This document shows, piece after piece, positions 22,894-34,395 of a stretch of 64,000 nucleotides of DNA. The translations under genes and the position numbers were made by a program. How positions within the stretch are numbered: the first letter of the stretch is position 1; each line of letters opens with the position of its first letter. This DNA comes from Aldrovandia affinis. Lineage: Eukaryota; Chordata; Actinopteri; Notacanthiformes; Halosauridae. Under the pieces are notes generated by a model. That model saw only the letters and a program-made list of their open reading frames with translations, had not been told where the DNA came from and did no database searches. The stretch is from the NCBI GenBank assembly GCA_029706075.1, contig JAINUG010000086.1, positions 1,301,060 to 1,365,059 on the forward strand, read 5' to 3'.

Positions 22894-24348
22894 TTCAACT
22901 TTTCCATTATAATGAGCATTATTTAAAATAAATGCACCAAAAAAACATCAGTCATTTATCCCCTCACAACTTAGCCTCTCACCATTCAACAAATATAAAC
23001 AGGAAATCCCTTTTCCACAAGGGAATGTTTAATTGACTGTTGATGTATAACAGATTCTGTCCATATGAGTTCCAAAACATTAGAGGATGTTCTTTCCCCA
23101 GGGAATGCTGGGAACTTTATATATCTGCAGAACCACATTCTCCACTCTGACACACAGAATCGTTCATAAGTCACAAGACATTTTCACAATTTATGTTAAA
23201 CTCAGTCCCTTCCTCCTGAACATTTTCAGTGGGTAAGAGGGCCATGCAGATCCTGTTTTATCTGGTAAAGGAAGAGTTCTATTGAGGTTCCTCTGCTTTC
23301 AAATGACTTGTATTCTGACAAGTTCTGTTTAAGGGACGGGCAAATCCATGACATCATCCATGACTTGCTTTTATAATGATAGGTTAGGAACCACATAAAT
23401 CAGTCCATGTTGTTTTCCATGTTCCGTAACATAAATATGCTGCAATTTTCATTTGGTTAAACAGGTGTGGTTGTATACAGAATTTGGGCCCATTTCAAAC
23501 TGCATTGTTAGGTCACCCCATCTGACCAAGAACAAGATGTACTGTTGACTTCCACAAAACAGCAAAATGTCAACAGTGGTTCCAGCAGTTATTCCTCAAA
23601 GAGAAGTAAAGCCTAAAGCTCAGGTGAACTATGTTATTTTCTTTGTATTTGGCAGCACAGAGGCGGGGGGCTCATTCAGTGTGGTGAGTGATGAAGGACA
23701 CTGGAGGAGGGGGTGTGGTGGGGGCGGCTGCTCTGAGTGTTGAGTAGCCTGTCTTCTCCCACCACTGACTTCTCACGAACCGCAGCTGTATGACTCAGTA
23801 TATGACATGGCAGACCACACAAGCCCACAGAAACACCCCCTGCCCCTTCAACCCACACCCCCTCAGAATCACACAAAGATGGCAAGCCGGCAGAAGTCTG
23901 GAACTATCATACAGTTGCCCATTCATTGAGTTGGGACAAGCATGGACATTTGTATTAACCAGTATGTTGTTACTGTACATAACAAATTATAAATCTTGGT
24001 AAAATAATCTCAGGCACTCAACTCTTAGTGCTTACTTTGTCCACACTCCATAGCAACCTCTCCTGCTTCCATTGTTAATTTTAAGTTATTTGGAATGTTT
24101 GCCTGTCCAAGATTTCTGAGATTTCTGTCAGTCACCAGAACTGTCAGTCTGTCAATACTGATACTGATCAGTCTGACTGATACTGTTTCATTATTTATTT
24201 CTTCCTATATGAAAAATAAAAATAAAATTCAATACTAATGCTAATGCAAACAAAATATAAGTTAAATATATTTTAGTGTGTGCACATTCCATTTTATTTT
24301 CCAACATACCCAAAGGTACATTTCACATGTTTGTTCTACATTTTTAAT
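22894..24348. other. Unique gene-free tract
   Basis: No repeat or gene recognised. 24150-24290 is AT-rich. Confidence 0.4.
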
Positions 24349-24504
24349 ATATTGTGGTGTCCCTTGGGGTTGGGCGACACTCACGGACCTTTACAGAGGG
24401 CGTAGGCAGTTAAATAACCTGGAGGAGGCAGTATTCAAAACAAACAATGACTTTATTAAATTAATCTTGACAAAACACAAAAGGATGGGGTATTCAACAC
24501 AGTC

Positions 24505-25242
24505 TGTTATGTTTTGCAATTTTCTGTTCTGCTTGTTTTTGTATTTTATTATTTTCTCATTATTCACTTATCATTCACGTCAGTTTCCCCGTCTGTCTGT
24601 GTTCCTTGTTATTCGGATAATCCACTCCTTGTCTTTGTTGTTGCACTATTCAGGTGATTTCGGCTATCTTGCGTTTCTATCTACTGCTATCATTCTCTCT
24701 TTCGTTTTCCTATCCTTGTGCGTTTCTCTCCTATCGCATTTTCTGCACACGTTTTCTACCTATGCGCTCCTCCCCTCTGAACTGTGCACGTGTCTACCTG
24801 CTCTTCCAGGTCATTTATTTTCATTGTGTCTATGTGCTTCCAAGTCCGTGTCTTTTGTCTCCCCCTGTTATTGTATTAGTGATCCTAATTGTTCTCACCT
24901 GTGTTCTTGCCCTTTTCCCCTCCCAGTCACACCTGATTCCTCTTGTGTTATCTTCCCTGTTTGTATTTAAGTTCCTTGTTTGCACTTGTTTGATGTCAGA
25001 ACGTTGATCAAATTTCTCAGTGCCAATTGTTTGTAAGCCTAAGTTCTTTGTGATTTCCGAGACACCCCTTTTGTTTGATTCCATGTTTTTGCCTGCTGAT
25101 TCTGTTTTGTTTGCTTATCTGCTTATTTGGTTTTGATCTTTGGACTGCCCTTGACTACTCTTTTTGGATTTTGTTCTTGTACCTTCTCTGACTCTGACTC
25201 TGATTCTCGGCTTTGAACTTGGATTGATCAATAAACGTTCCA
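24505..25242 (+). mobile_element. LTR-like insertion in the left LTR
   Basis: A T-rich 738-bp block absent from the sister LTRs starts TGTTATGTTTTGC and ends AATAAACGTTCCA. It contains TATTTAAG near 24963 and AATAAA at 25229-25234, the usual promoter-to-polyadenylation layout of an LTR read on the plus strand. No clean target duplication is visible, and about 170 bp of the host LTR is missing at the junction. It is probably an unrelated solo LTR. Confidence 0.45.
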
Positions 25243-25420
25243 CCACTCACTAACACACCAACCTACTCCCTCCCAGTGTGACAGGAGTCAGTCCATTAAA
25301 TAGGTCTCCAAATGTCCTTCAGCTCTCCATAGTCCCAATCGCTTAACTTTGTTCAGGTGTGGGACTGCTGGGAAATGTAGTTTCTCTTCAGTGGCTCCCA
25401 AGAATTAAACAGGCAGGCCG

Positions 25421-27060
25421 CTACTTCCTCATCCCACCCCTTGGGATGCCAAATATCCTCCTCCTCAGCTCTGGCCTAGGTAGGGCTGTCCAGCAGTGAC
25501 CATCTGGTTTCCTTTGTCTCCATTCACCTCCTGTAGAAAGTATCTGACAGACATTAGTGAATGACTTAAGTTGCTCACCTTGACCGCCACCAACTGACCA
25601 CATGTGGGTACTGGTTCAGGACTCCACGGATGGAACAATCACCCCTCGGGCTCTGGGCTTCACCAGCTTCCCATGGCTTCTCCAGTGAACTTTTTGCCAT
25701 TTTGTGATCTGTGATCCCCTTCTTAGCCTTTTCTGCCACTTCCCTTTTGCTTCAGGGGGTCAGGTGTGGTAACCGGGGAAAACATGCTCTTCAACACACA
25801 GTTAATTTCATTCTCTGATTTCTTTTCCACATTTGCCTTTAAATCACCTTTCCACAGACTTTCCCTATGGTCATTCCATTTAAACATCCGCCTGTTCCGT
25901 TTCCCGTTTTTCTTCCGACGAGAACTTCTGAACTCTAGTTGTTTGTCTTTTAAATTTTATCAGAACAGATGGACTCACCTCATCAGGAGATGGTCGGGTG
26001 TTCAAGACCTCATCAGCCATAATTAGGAGACCTTCCTCAATACTATGGTCCCACCATAGGTCATCCTCAGCATACTGCTCCTCCAGTTCCCCCCAAGGTC
26101 CGGCAGGCTAAGTGGGACTGAGGACCATTGATCCCACATCTGGTCATCATTTCCTGCCAGCTCCACTAGCTGCGAGATCTCCACCTGCGTGCTATAGTAT
26201 TTTGTGACAGGAACACACTTTGCACGTTCAAGTTCCGCACTCACCCTTTCCAGTCAATCTTGTAGATCAAGCAGAGTTTCGGTTTAGATTTTTAAGGTGT
26301 CACAAAAGGAGTTTACTCTGGCCTGGTGCTGGTCTTCCTTTTCATCCTGACTCTCGCTCAAGACATTTCGTTTCTCTCTCAGTAGAGGGAGCTCTTCATT
26401 TTTCTTTTGTTCGGTTAGGAGGGCTGTAGAGGTGATACAGTGAAGTTCCTGCAAAGCCAGAATCTTCTCTTCTTGCTTTACAGAAAACTCATGCAGATCC
26501 AAAAACCCCATTTCGACTCCCTCCAGCTGTCCAAGCTGCTGTGCTTGTTCCCTTAGTTGGATCCTCACCTCGTCCAGCTGCGCCTCCAACTCCCGCCTTC
26601 CCTCACGCTCTTGCGCCACTCGGCTCTGGAGTTGCTCTGCCTCAGACATGCGTCTTTGCTGCTTTCCTCCGCTCCGCCTCCTTCTTCTCCTCTTCCTCTT
26701 TAGCCTGGTCCTGGGATTTCTGGATGTCCAGACACTGCAGATGCTCTTCCTCCAACATCTGTGTTAGGTTTCTCACCTCTTCTTCCAGCTCCAGGCTGTG
26801 GGCTTCCACACGTCTCATCTCATTGCCAAGAAAGGTTTTCCCTCTCCAGCTCCACAGCCATGTTCCCGATCTTCCTCATGGAGTCCATGTGCTCATTCAG
26901 AAATTTCCCAATGGCCACCAGGTGGTGCTCCTCCAAGGTCCCCAACTCAGCCTTTGTCCTGTCCAGCTCAATCTTAGCATACTTCAGCTCTTGAACTGGA
27001 GGGTGACTCACTATCGGTCCTCAACCATGGCCGCCCATCTCTGGTTCTTCACCAGGGCTT
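25421..27060 (-). pseudogene. Coiled-coil protein of the LTR family, decayed
   Basis: Four minus-strand pieces match the 45926 element in order. Around 27011: VQELKYAKIELDRTKAEL, LEEHHLVAIGKF, HMDSMRKIGNMAVELERE. Around 26649: EAEQLQSRVAQEREGRRELE. Around 26244: LERAKCVPVTK, TQVEISQLVELAG, WSSVPLSLPDL. Around 25603: [20 protein letters not shown]. Stops and frameshifts separate them and part of the central rod is missing. Preservation of N-terminal, middle and C-terminal landmarks in two separate insertions shows that the protein belongs to the element family and is not a one-off host insertion. Confidence 0.75.
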
Positions 27061-27779
27061 CCTTCTGGTCAACACAACATTTTTCCAGTTCCTGGACCTC
27101 TTCCTCTACCCTTTATTACAGCTATTGCCTCTCCCAACTCTGCTTCTAAAACAGTACATTTCTCTGCATTACTTCTATGCTGCTTTTGTGGCCTACCTGG
27201 GATCTTTTTTCTCTTTTCCCTAGGAGGCACCACAGAGCAGGAGTGGCCATTTTTCTCTCAGACTCCTTTCTTTTCTTGTCCTCCCTTCAGTGTTTTCCAC
27301 ACCCTGTCCATTTCACCGATGGCATCAGTCAAGTCGGGAGCCATTCCAGCTAAAAAGGAGCATTTGAGGGCTGGACTTGCTTGAATGTATAATTAGAGGG
27401 AACATCTGTGCACTTTTGACAGGTGCTTGGGCCCCTCTGCCTCCAGTCAAGACTCCATGTCTGGATCCACTGTCCAGTCCTCTTCCATCCTGGTGTCTTT
27501 CTAAAAAACAACCACAATCCAAACAGCAATTCAAACAGCAATCCAACAACTCTCTCCAAAACACTCACCATACCAACCTACTCCCTCCCTGTATGACAGT
27601 AGTCAGTCCTTTAAATAGGCCTCCAAATGGCCTTCAAATAGGCCTCCAAATAGCCTTGACTTCATTCAGCTGTGGGACTGGTGCGGGCTGCTGGGAAATG
27701 CCGTGTTTTCCAGTGGCTCCCAAGAATTAAAGAGGCAGGCCGCTATTTACTCGTCCTGCCCCTTGGGATGCCACAATAT

Positions 27780-30329
27780 GCATACAGTATATTGTTGGAC
27801 CAATTGCAAATATTTTCATATAAATTCAGATGTATTTAAAAAAATATGTTGTAATTAATCATATGTCTGCGGTCTTTAGCTCTTGGTTTGGAGACGAGGT
27901 CTTTGGTTATGATATTGACCTGAATTAAATATGAATAACATAGCTTAAAAATGGCAAACGAACAGGACTGCAACTGACTGTAAGCATTTGCTTCAACAGA
28001 CATATCTACTTATCGGGAGAGGCTATGGCATTATTGGCATGGAAACAGCTTTGTCATATGCTGTGTACAACACATGCTACATATGTTGTATAAAGTCATA
28101 GTGTGTGCAGTATGTATAAGTGGTATGAGCTATGCATTATGTACTGTGTTGTTAGAACTGCATTGCTTCAACACTATATATCACTGTATAAATGTGTGCC
28201 AGTTTAATTTTGTTTTTATTTGCCGTCCTTCACTTGATAAGGCATCACGGGATATATATTTTTCTGCATAGTTTTGGCATATGAAATTGTTAGTATGCTA
28301 TATATTTTTTTTATATACTATACCTTTTTTGAATACCCTTTAGTCATACATTCTGAAAAAACACACTAATAGTGCTTTCCCCAGTTATTTTGCTCGCACA
28401 CCGATTGAGACGCAGGTACTGCGTGACGCACCCCATGGTTTTTTTACAGAATGTACCAGTGCCCAGGGAGGGAGCGCTTTGGGCTGCAGGATCATCTCAT
28501 CATGCACCAGTGGCCACTCCAGTTGATCAGGTGCCTGCAGTCTGTCTGCACCAGCTGCGCATGAAGTGACACAATGACTGCAGTGCAGCAGGTATGCTGC
28601 ATAGTGATGTTGCAGGGATGAGATGGGCAAAAATAAAATTTCATGCTAAAAATTGATTATTGGAAGGGCACACAATGAAGCTCATTGTTCAGTCCTTCCT
28701 CCTGAACTTTCATTTCCAAGCAAAGTTTCCAAAGTTTTCCAAAGAAATGAGTGTTGCAACCATTCATGTTATTAAATGAATTCAAGGTTGGCTGGCTGAG
28801 CCTTCAAACTGCCATGCCTGCACAGCCTTTCAAAGCACAACGGCACACACGTCAGTTAGACCTCAGGGAAATGTCACCACTTTACAAAATAAAATAGAAT
28901 AGTATGGCGTGACTAAATAAAACGTTTGTTCCCATCCCACCAACCCCCCACCTACTGATGCAAATGTTAAATGCTTCATAGCCCCCTGAGCAATGTGAGT
29001 GTCTCATCTTGTTCAGAGCTGGCACAAGCTGTACTGTACCTGACATTTCTTAGTGTGAGTCACCTATGTCCATCTGTACCGTTTAGTAATTCCTCTCTGA
29101 TTGAAAAATAAAAAATAAAAAACACGAGGGGGAAAAAGGGCCTGTTTCCTCCCACTTAGAGCATTGCATATAAAACGTGAGTCACTGAATCCCCCCACCT
29201 CGCCTCCCACCACACGCCCACTAGTCACGCACGGAGGTGCTGCTGGGACGAAGGACTAATTACACAAACAGAAAAGAGTATCAACAATGAATTGGTTAGC
29301 AGACCTACCTCGGCCAGTTTCGCCGTCATCCTATGAAATACGCTGGAGAATGGCGGCACTTTGTTCCCCTGCGTTGCTATGGTTTCCAGCCCGTTCGTCA
29401 CACAAGTGTACTGTAGCCCCCCCCACCCTCCCCAGCCCCTTAACACACTCCACAGCCCATCGTTCAGGAAGAGGCTGACAGAGGTGGCTCATTATTCTGC
29501 TGGAGAGGAGAAATTTGGCTTCTTGGTATTTTAACTTTAATTTCAAACGGTATTAAATGAAATCAAGTTAGCATTAAAAAAATAATAAGTAAGAACCAAG
29601 AATGTTGCAAAGGACATCTCCTGTCATAATTAAACACTGCATTCCAAGAATGGAATAAAGTAGAGCTGTGCATGGGGATCATTGTTGAGTCTAATATATC
29701 AATCAATACATGGTCAACAAAATAAGCAATCAATGCATGACTAAAGAGTAAAAACATTTTCCAACGGTCTCCCAAATACTGGGCTTGGGTGAGACAAAGG
29801 GATGAAATGGCGCTGGGGCAACAGAGCTGGGTCAAAACCTCCCCAATCTGCCAGCCATCACAGATAATCCAAATTCGCCGCTGTGTGTGTGTTTAGATGA
29901 ACTAAGGAAGCCACATGGTACAATGCGCATGTCAGTCAAACATGGCGGACGAGGAGAACCGCCTTGTTTGCCCTTGGGTGTCTATCATTATGAAAATCAT
30001 CCCCGTACTTTATTATAATTATTATTTTATCAATGACACATAGAACTAACTCTGCCACGTCTCCTTTTGATGGTCGAGTAGCAGATAGAAAAATAACACA
30101 CGCCTATTGATGTGATCATCAAGCTTAATCCGTCAGCCCTAAGACTTTTGGACTTACCAGCATTAATAAGGTCATTAGTGTTTTGACACAAATCAAATGC
30201 GCAAGATTAATTAATTGTGCCTTCGTCTGTGGATAACAGCAGTGCATAAATCGACTGGCCACACACCTGCAATAACGTATGGCGTTAAATCATAAATGTT
30301 ATGAGCTGGCAGCTGTGTGAAGAATTGGT
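27780..30329. other. Gene-free tract with possible regulatory blocks
   Basis: Mostly unique. 30120-30310 has few repeats and several TAATTAAT-type words. 29130-29240 is GC-richer. No coding signal was recognised. Confidence 0.35.
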
Positions 30330-30460
30330 TAGAGAATTAACTAATAACAGGCGGATTGCAGGTTTGAATCCCAGTTGGGGTAAAGCTGTTGTATCCTTAA
30401 GCAACATCAGGACACTGACCAATTTGTACCTGTCAGTACATATTGTTCAAATGACCACCT
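30330..30460 (+). mobile_element. tRNA-derived SINE fragment
   Basis: Has a GGTTAGAGAATTAACT-like head, GGTTTGAATCCCAGTTGGG as a B-box-like core, then GTTGTATCCTTAAGCAAC as in the SINE at 42740. The tail is lost. Confidence 0.6.
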
Positions 30461-30889
30461 GTTTAAACAGGTGATATGTAAGCTGCATATATTGCCCTGG
30501 AAAATGGTGCCTGCTAAGCAAATATATGTGAAAAGAACATTCTATGATGTGTGTCAAATTCACAACTTCTCAAACCGTTTTGTGCCCTGGCTGGCTCTCC
30601 TGCAAATGGATATAACCCAGATTTGGGTTTTTCTTTGTACAGGAAGGATTCATGATAAAGCTCCTTACACACACTTGTGTGTGTGTGTGTGGGTGTGTTC
30701 ATGTCTAGGGGTGCTATTATCTGCTTCCACGGTGAGTGGGGCATTATACTGTAAATGCACAGTCATAATCCTTTATACATTTCACTCCATCATTATTCAG
30801 GTGACACAATTCATGTGGTTATGAATAGCAACAAAGAAGGTATATATGCAGGGGGTAGACAACATAATGTAAACACCAAACAATATATG

Positions 30890-31030
30890 AATATTTTTGA
30901 ACTAATAAGGAGGTGGGCCACCCTTTGCCTTCAGAACAGCTTCAATCCTTCTTGGAATGCTTGGAGTTTTGAACTGTTTCTATTGGGATATTGGACCATT
31001 CTTCAAGAAGGAAAACCTCCAGTCCTTTGA
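30890..31030 (-). mobile_element. Tc1-like transposon scrap
   Basis: AGGAGGTGGGCCACCCTTTG, CTTCAGAACAGC and TTCTTGGAATGC resemble the left flank of Tc1-type elements such as those at 18529 and 42443, where a similar CCCTTTGC...AACAGC...TTCTT series follows the end. No transposase or terminal repeat can be shown. Confidence 0.45.
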
Positions 31031-31477
31031 AAGAGCAAAGACTTTATAACACCCATTTTGAACAAAATACATATCACTCATCAACCTGCACCTCTTTGCC
31101 TGCCTAAACCACATATTATTATGTGCAACTGAACAAAAAGTGTGAGCATTAAAGGCATTTATTTCACAGTGGCATATGAAATAAGCACATTTTGTTACAG
31201 GAGTGTGTTAGGGTTAACCTCTGTCACATGTTGGAGCAGGACAGATGCATAAAAGTGGCACATAACAGGTTACACATTTGAAGGGTGAGTGCCCAGTCTC
31301 GTGGTGGTTACAGTTTATCCCCCGTCTCCAAGATAAACACACTCATTCTTGCAATGGCATTGAACTCCAGGCTCAAGACTCTCAAGACAAACATCTACAA
31401 TTCATGCCAAAGCGAGATCAATTATCACTTACTTGGTTAGCGATCGTCATGGCTCACTTAGGATGCATTGCATAACT
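31031..31477. other. Unique sequence
   Basis: No gene or repeat recognised. Confidence 0.4.
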
Positions 31478-31615
31478 CATTTATATAGCCGGATCTTAAC
31501 AGGGATAATCAGTGTAAGGTGCCCCAGGGTGCAATGGCAGTGGACCGCCCCCAAAATCAAACCCACGGTCCCCTCATCTGGACAGCCCAGTGCTCAAGCA
31601 CTTCCTCCTGTATTC
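31478..31615 (-). mobile_element. Decayed tRNA-derived SINE
   Basis: CATTTATATAGCCGGATCTT, GCCCCAGGGTGCAATGGCAG and ATCAAACCCACGG, CAGTGCTCAAG follow the order of the SINE at 15448-15653, with many changes. Confidence 0.45.
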
Positions 31616-31874
31616 TTACTGGTAAAATACAAAAAGCAATGAAACAGTAAAATACCTCCTTCAAAAAAAAACCATTATGATGCATATTTAATGAAAAGCT
31701 GTCAGGAAAAATGCAATATACAAATTCATACAATACATACAATAACAATGCAGTTGCACTTTACACTTACTTCACCCTGTTATAGCCATATTCGTCCACG
31801 AGGCACGCACAACACCAAGCAGAGTGCACTAACCATGATATAAGGAGAAGAAGGAGTAAAAGCAATGAGGTTTT

Positions 31875-31951
31875 AAACCAAAGTACATTTCCATTGACTA
31901 TTCTTAAGATATTCAACCTAAAATTGGTTGAAATGAAATGTACTTTGGTTT
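31875..31951. repeat. Perfect 17-bp hairpin
   Basis: AAACCAAAGTACATTTC (31875-31891) and GAAATGTACTTTGGTTT (31935-31951) are exact reverse complements with a 43-bp loop. It may be a tiny MITE core or a chance palindrome. No flanking duplication was found. Confidence 0.7.
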
Positions 31952-32689
31952 CAAACCTTGTCACTTCTGATTTAACATCTTCCGTGGTGCTGAGCACAGT
32001 CCTGAAATGCACCAGGTGAATCATAGGACTGTAACCAGTGCTTTTGTGATTTCAAAGATATTAGTGTTCCTATGACACATAAAGGTTATGTGTTTTGCAG
32101 AGGCCCAGCATGGAGCCACTGGTATATCCCTGGGCAGGAATGACACATTTAAAGAGCCACTTGACAACTTACCCACCTGCTGATTTATATTGTACATGCC
32201 AACTGAATTTTTTCCTCCTAATATGTTTTTCCAAATATATTTCAGGGAAGATTTATCATTGGCATAGTTAGCACAGCTATTTTTTGTCTTTTCCATTCTT
32301 TTATCTTGAAAATCTGGATTTCAGAAATGAAGTCACAAAAATAAAACTTTAATACAATGCACAATCATAATTGTATTACATAATGTATCAATGCTGCATT
32401 GTGTCTTTCCCTATTAAGTCGATTAATTAATTCGTAAATTCATAATATGTTCATAAATTAAACTACACTTCCAACTTTCCCTGCGTGTGCCTTGACTTTA
32501 CTCACAGCATGGCATGCAGCCTTCAGGCCCTCACATCTACTGAAATCCCATGCCACACCACAGAGTAGTCACAGGGTCACAGGGAATTCATGCCGCTGTA
32601 CAGTGTAATGAATCTGTCAGTCAAATTTGGAGTACCAAGAGAACTGTCTGTTCTCCCTTTAGAAAAAAAGACCTGTCAGGGTGACAGGA

Positions 32690-32785
32690 AAGTTTGGAGC
32701 AGTGGTTAAGAACCAAGATTGTGATCAGAAGGTTTAAGGTTCAAATCATAGGCCAGGCACTACAATTGTACTCATAAATTGAACA
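32690..32785 (+). mobile_element. tRNA-derived SINE fragment
   Basis: GGAGCAGTGGTTAAGAACC (A-box-like) and GGTTCAAATCATAGGCC (B-box-like) are about 40 bp apart, as in tRNA-derived SINE heads. The body and tail are missing. Confidence 0.5.
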
Positions 32786-34205
32786 TATAGCCATGCTAAT
32801 TTCTAAAGCTATGCAAAATGATAGGCTCTCTAAGCTGTACTGGACAGTCAATTATTATTTTATTATTATTATTAGTAGTAGTATTATTATCATTATTAAC
32901 CATCATCATAATAGCAAAAAAGTACTGTAACTTGCACCTGAAGCATTTGACTACTTTGGCAAAGAGCTGTTCATTTGCAAAAGAATGCTTTGAGGACCCT
33001 AACTGTTTTGATTATGATTTGAATCAGAAAATACAAAATATATACACTGTATATTGTTAAAAATATGTTGCAATTCATTGTCCTGTGAGCATTGTGCATT
33101 CAAACACTAATAAGTAAGATGTCTTGCTCCTCACTGTTAGTAGGCAGAGAAACAAAAGAGCAGAGTTTCATATGTACGTGGGGCTTATAAATGTAGTTCC
33201 CCAGAGAAGGTGGCTTGTGAAAAAAAACTATGATTACGTGCAGAGGGTTTAATTCTCAATGACTCACCTTGAGCTCACACCAGTGTATAAAAGGCTCAAG
33301 GCCCTGGGGGACACGCTACAAGGTTCTAATTCATAACACTCTACCTGGCGGGACCGGATTGCCTGGCAACGCATGTTGGCAATGGCAACTATGAGTTGGA
33401 AGAAAGGTGTGCTACTCTCCTCAGTGTGAAAGATGACTGTGAAAGCTTTGTGTTTGACGAGAGCTTAGGTGTCTTACTTACACATGCTTGTTTGTGAGTG
33501 GGTGTGCATGTGTTTGTATGCCAATATTGAGGTAGAACATAATCAAAAACAGGATAAGACATGTTTTATTTGATTGGGGTAATAGTGTAATAGTGATGGT
33601 ATCATACATGAGCATTCTCATGTGTTCTCAGTATGTACAGTATGTAATTACGCACAAGCAAAACAAATTACTCACCTTGCAAATAAACTCATATACGGGC
33701 ATTTATTTGGTCATAAAATAACTCTTGTGGGAGCTAAAGCATATTTTCTGTTTGTGGAGTGTATTTACTATATTGTTAAGAAAGAACAGTCACAAAACAA
33801 ATATGAATTTGCCGAAAAAAAGAACATTTGCTGTTAAAATAATTTCAATCTTGAAGATGGCTTGAGGCTGAGTTGGTGTTCTGCATTCATACCTGAATTG
33901 GCTGCACTTCAAAAAAGTTTAATGGGAGATTAAACGGCTATTGTGTTGACTGTCATTCATGAAAGGACTGATGATGCTGCAGCTCTGCCTCTTTGGGGAA
34001 AACTTAATAAATTCACCCGCCAGTCCACCTATTAATCACTATATAAATGTTGGCATTCCTGTCGTTGATAGGATAACAATTGTCTCTGTCTCTGAGTTTT
34101 AATTACCAGCCCTGCGCTAATCGGGCTCAAATACACTTCCGTCGCCCAAAAATATAGCAACCTTGTGGCTAACTAGCCTGCATGTGACTGGAGCCCATTG
34201 TTAGG
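32786..34205. other. Gene-free tract; candidate promoter at 33284
   Basis: An ATT-rich simple run lies at 32857-32905. A TATA-like TATAAAAGG lies at 33284-33292, followed about 70 bp later by TTGCCTGGCAAC (33361-33372), which resembles an RFX X-box. 33960-34160 resembles conserved noncoding DNA in its composition. None of these is proven. Confidence 0.3.
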
Positions 34206-34395
34206 TTACATTTTACATTTGACATTTTAAGCATTTAGCAGACGCTCTTATCCAGAGCGACTTACAAGATGTGCATTAATACAAGGTAAGAACAATCATA
34301 GTACACGCAAGAGATCAGTGCAGTAATACAGCGATAGACATCATTGCAGGCAGCTGTGTGCCATACCTGTAACACTGGGAAGGAAAAGGTTAGTA
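34206..34395 (-). mobile_element. L2-type LINE 3' UTR, 5'-truncated
   Basis: Nearly the same as 1915-2085: ACATTTTAAGCATTTAGCAG, CGCTCTTATCCAGAGCGAC, GCAAGAGATCAGTGCAGTAA, CCATACCTGTAACACTGGGA. Only the 3' UTR and tail are present. Confidence 0.8.

Larger units (their letters stand above)
24353..27775 (-). mobile_element. LTR retrotransposon of the coiled-coil family, older copy
   Basis: TGTGGTGTCCC...GGGATGCCACA ends are flanked by ATAT at 24349-24352 and 27776-27779, the same 4-bp duplication length as its relatives. The left LTR runs to about 25452 and is enlarged by an insert at 24505-25242. The right LTR is shortened to about 27505-27775. Next to the left LTR, the minus strand has GCTGAGGAGGAGGATAT (25453-25469), a purine-rich tract where a polypurine tract is expected upstream of a 3' LTR. 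The interior encodes decayed pieces of the same coiled-coil protein as 46447-48637, on the minus strand. The primer-binding site side has been deleted. Confidence 0.8.

Noticed and set aside
24278..24970. A 230-codon plus-strand frame with membrane-like composition
   Set aside because: It lies across a T-rich LTR-like insertion, begins outside it and has no recognisable domain. Hydrophobicity comes from T-richness.
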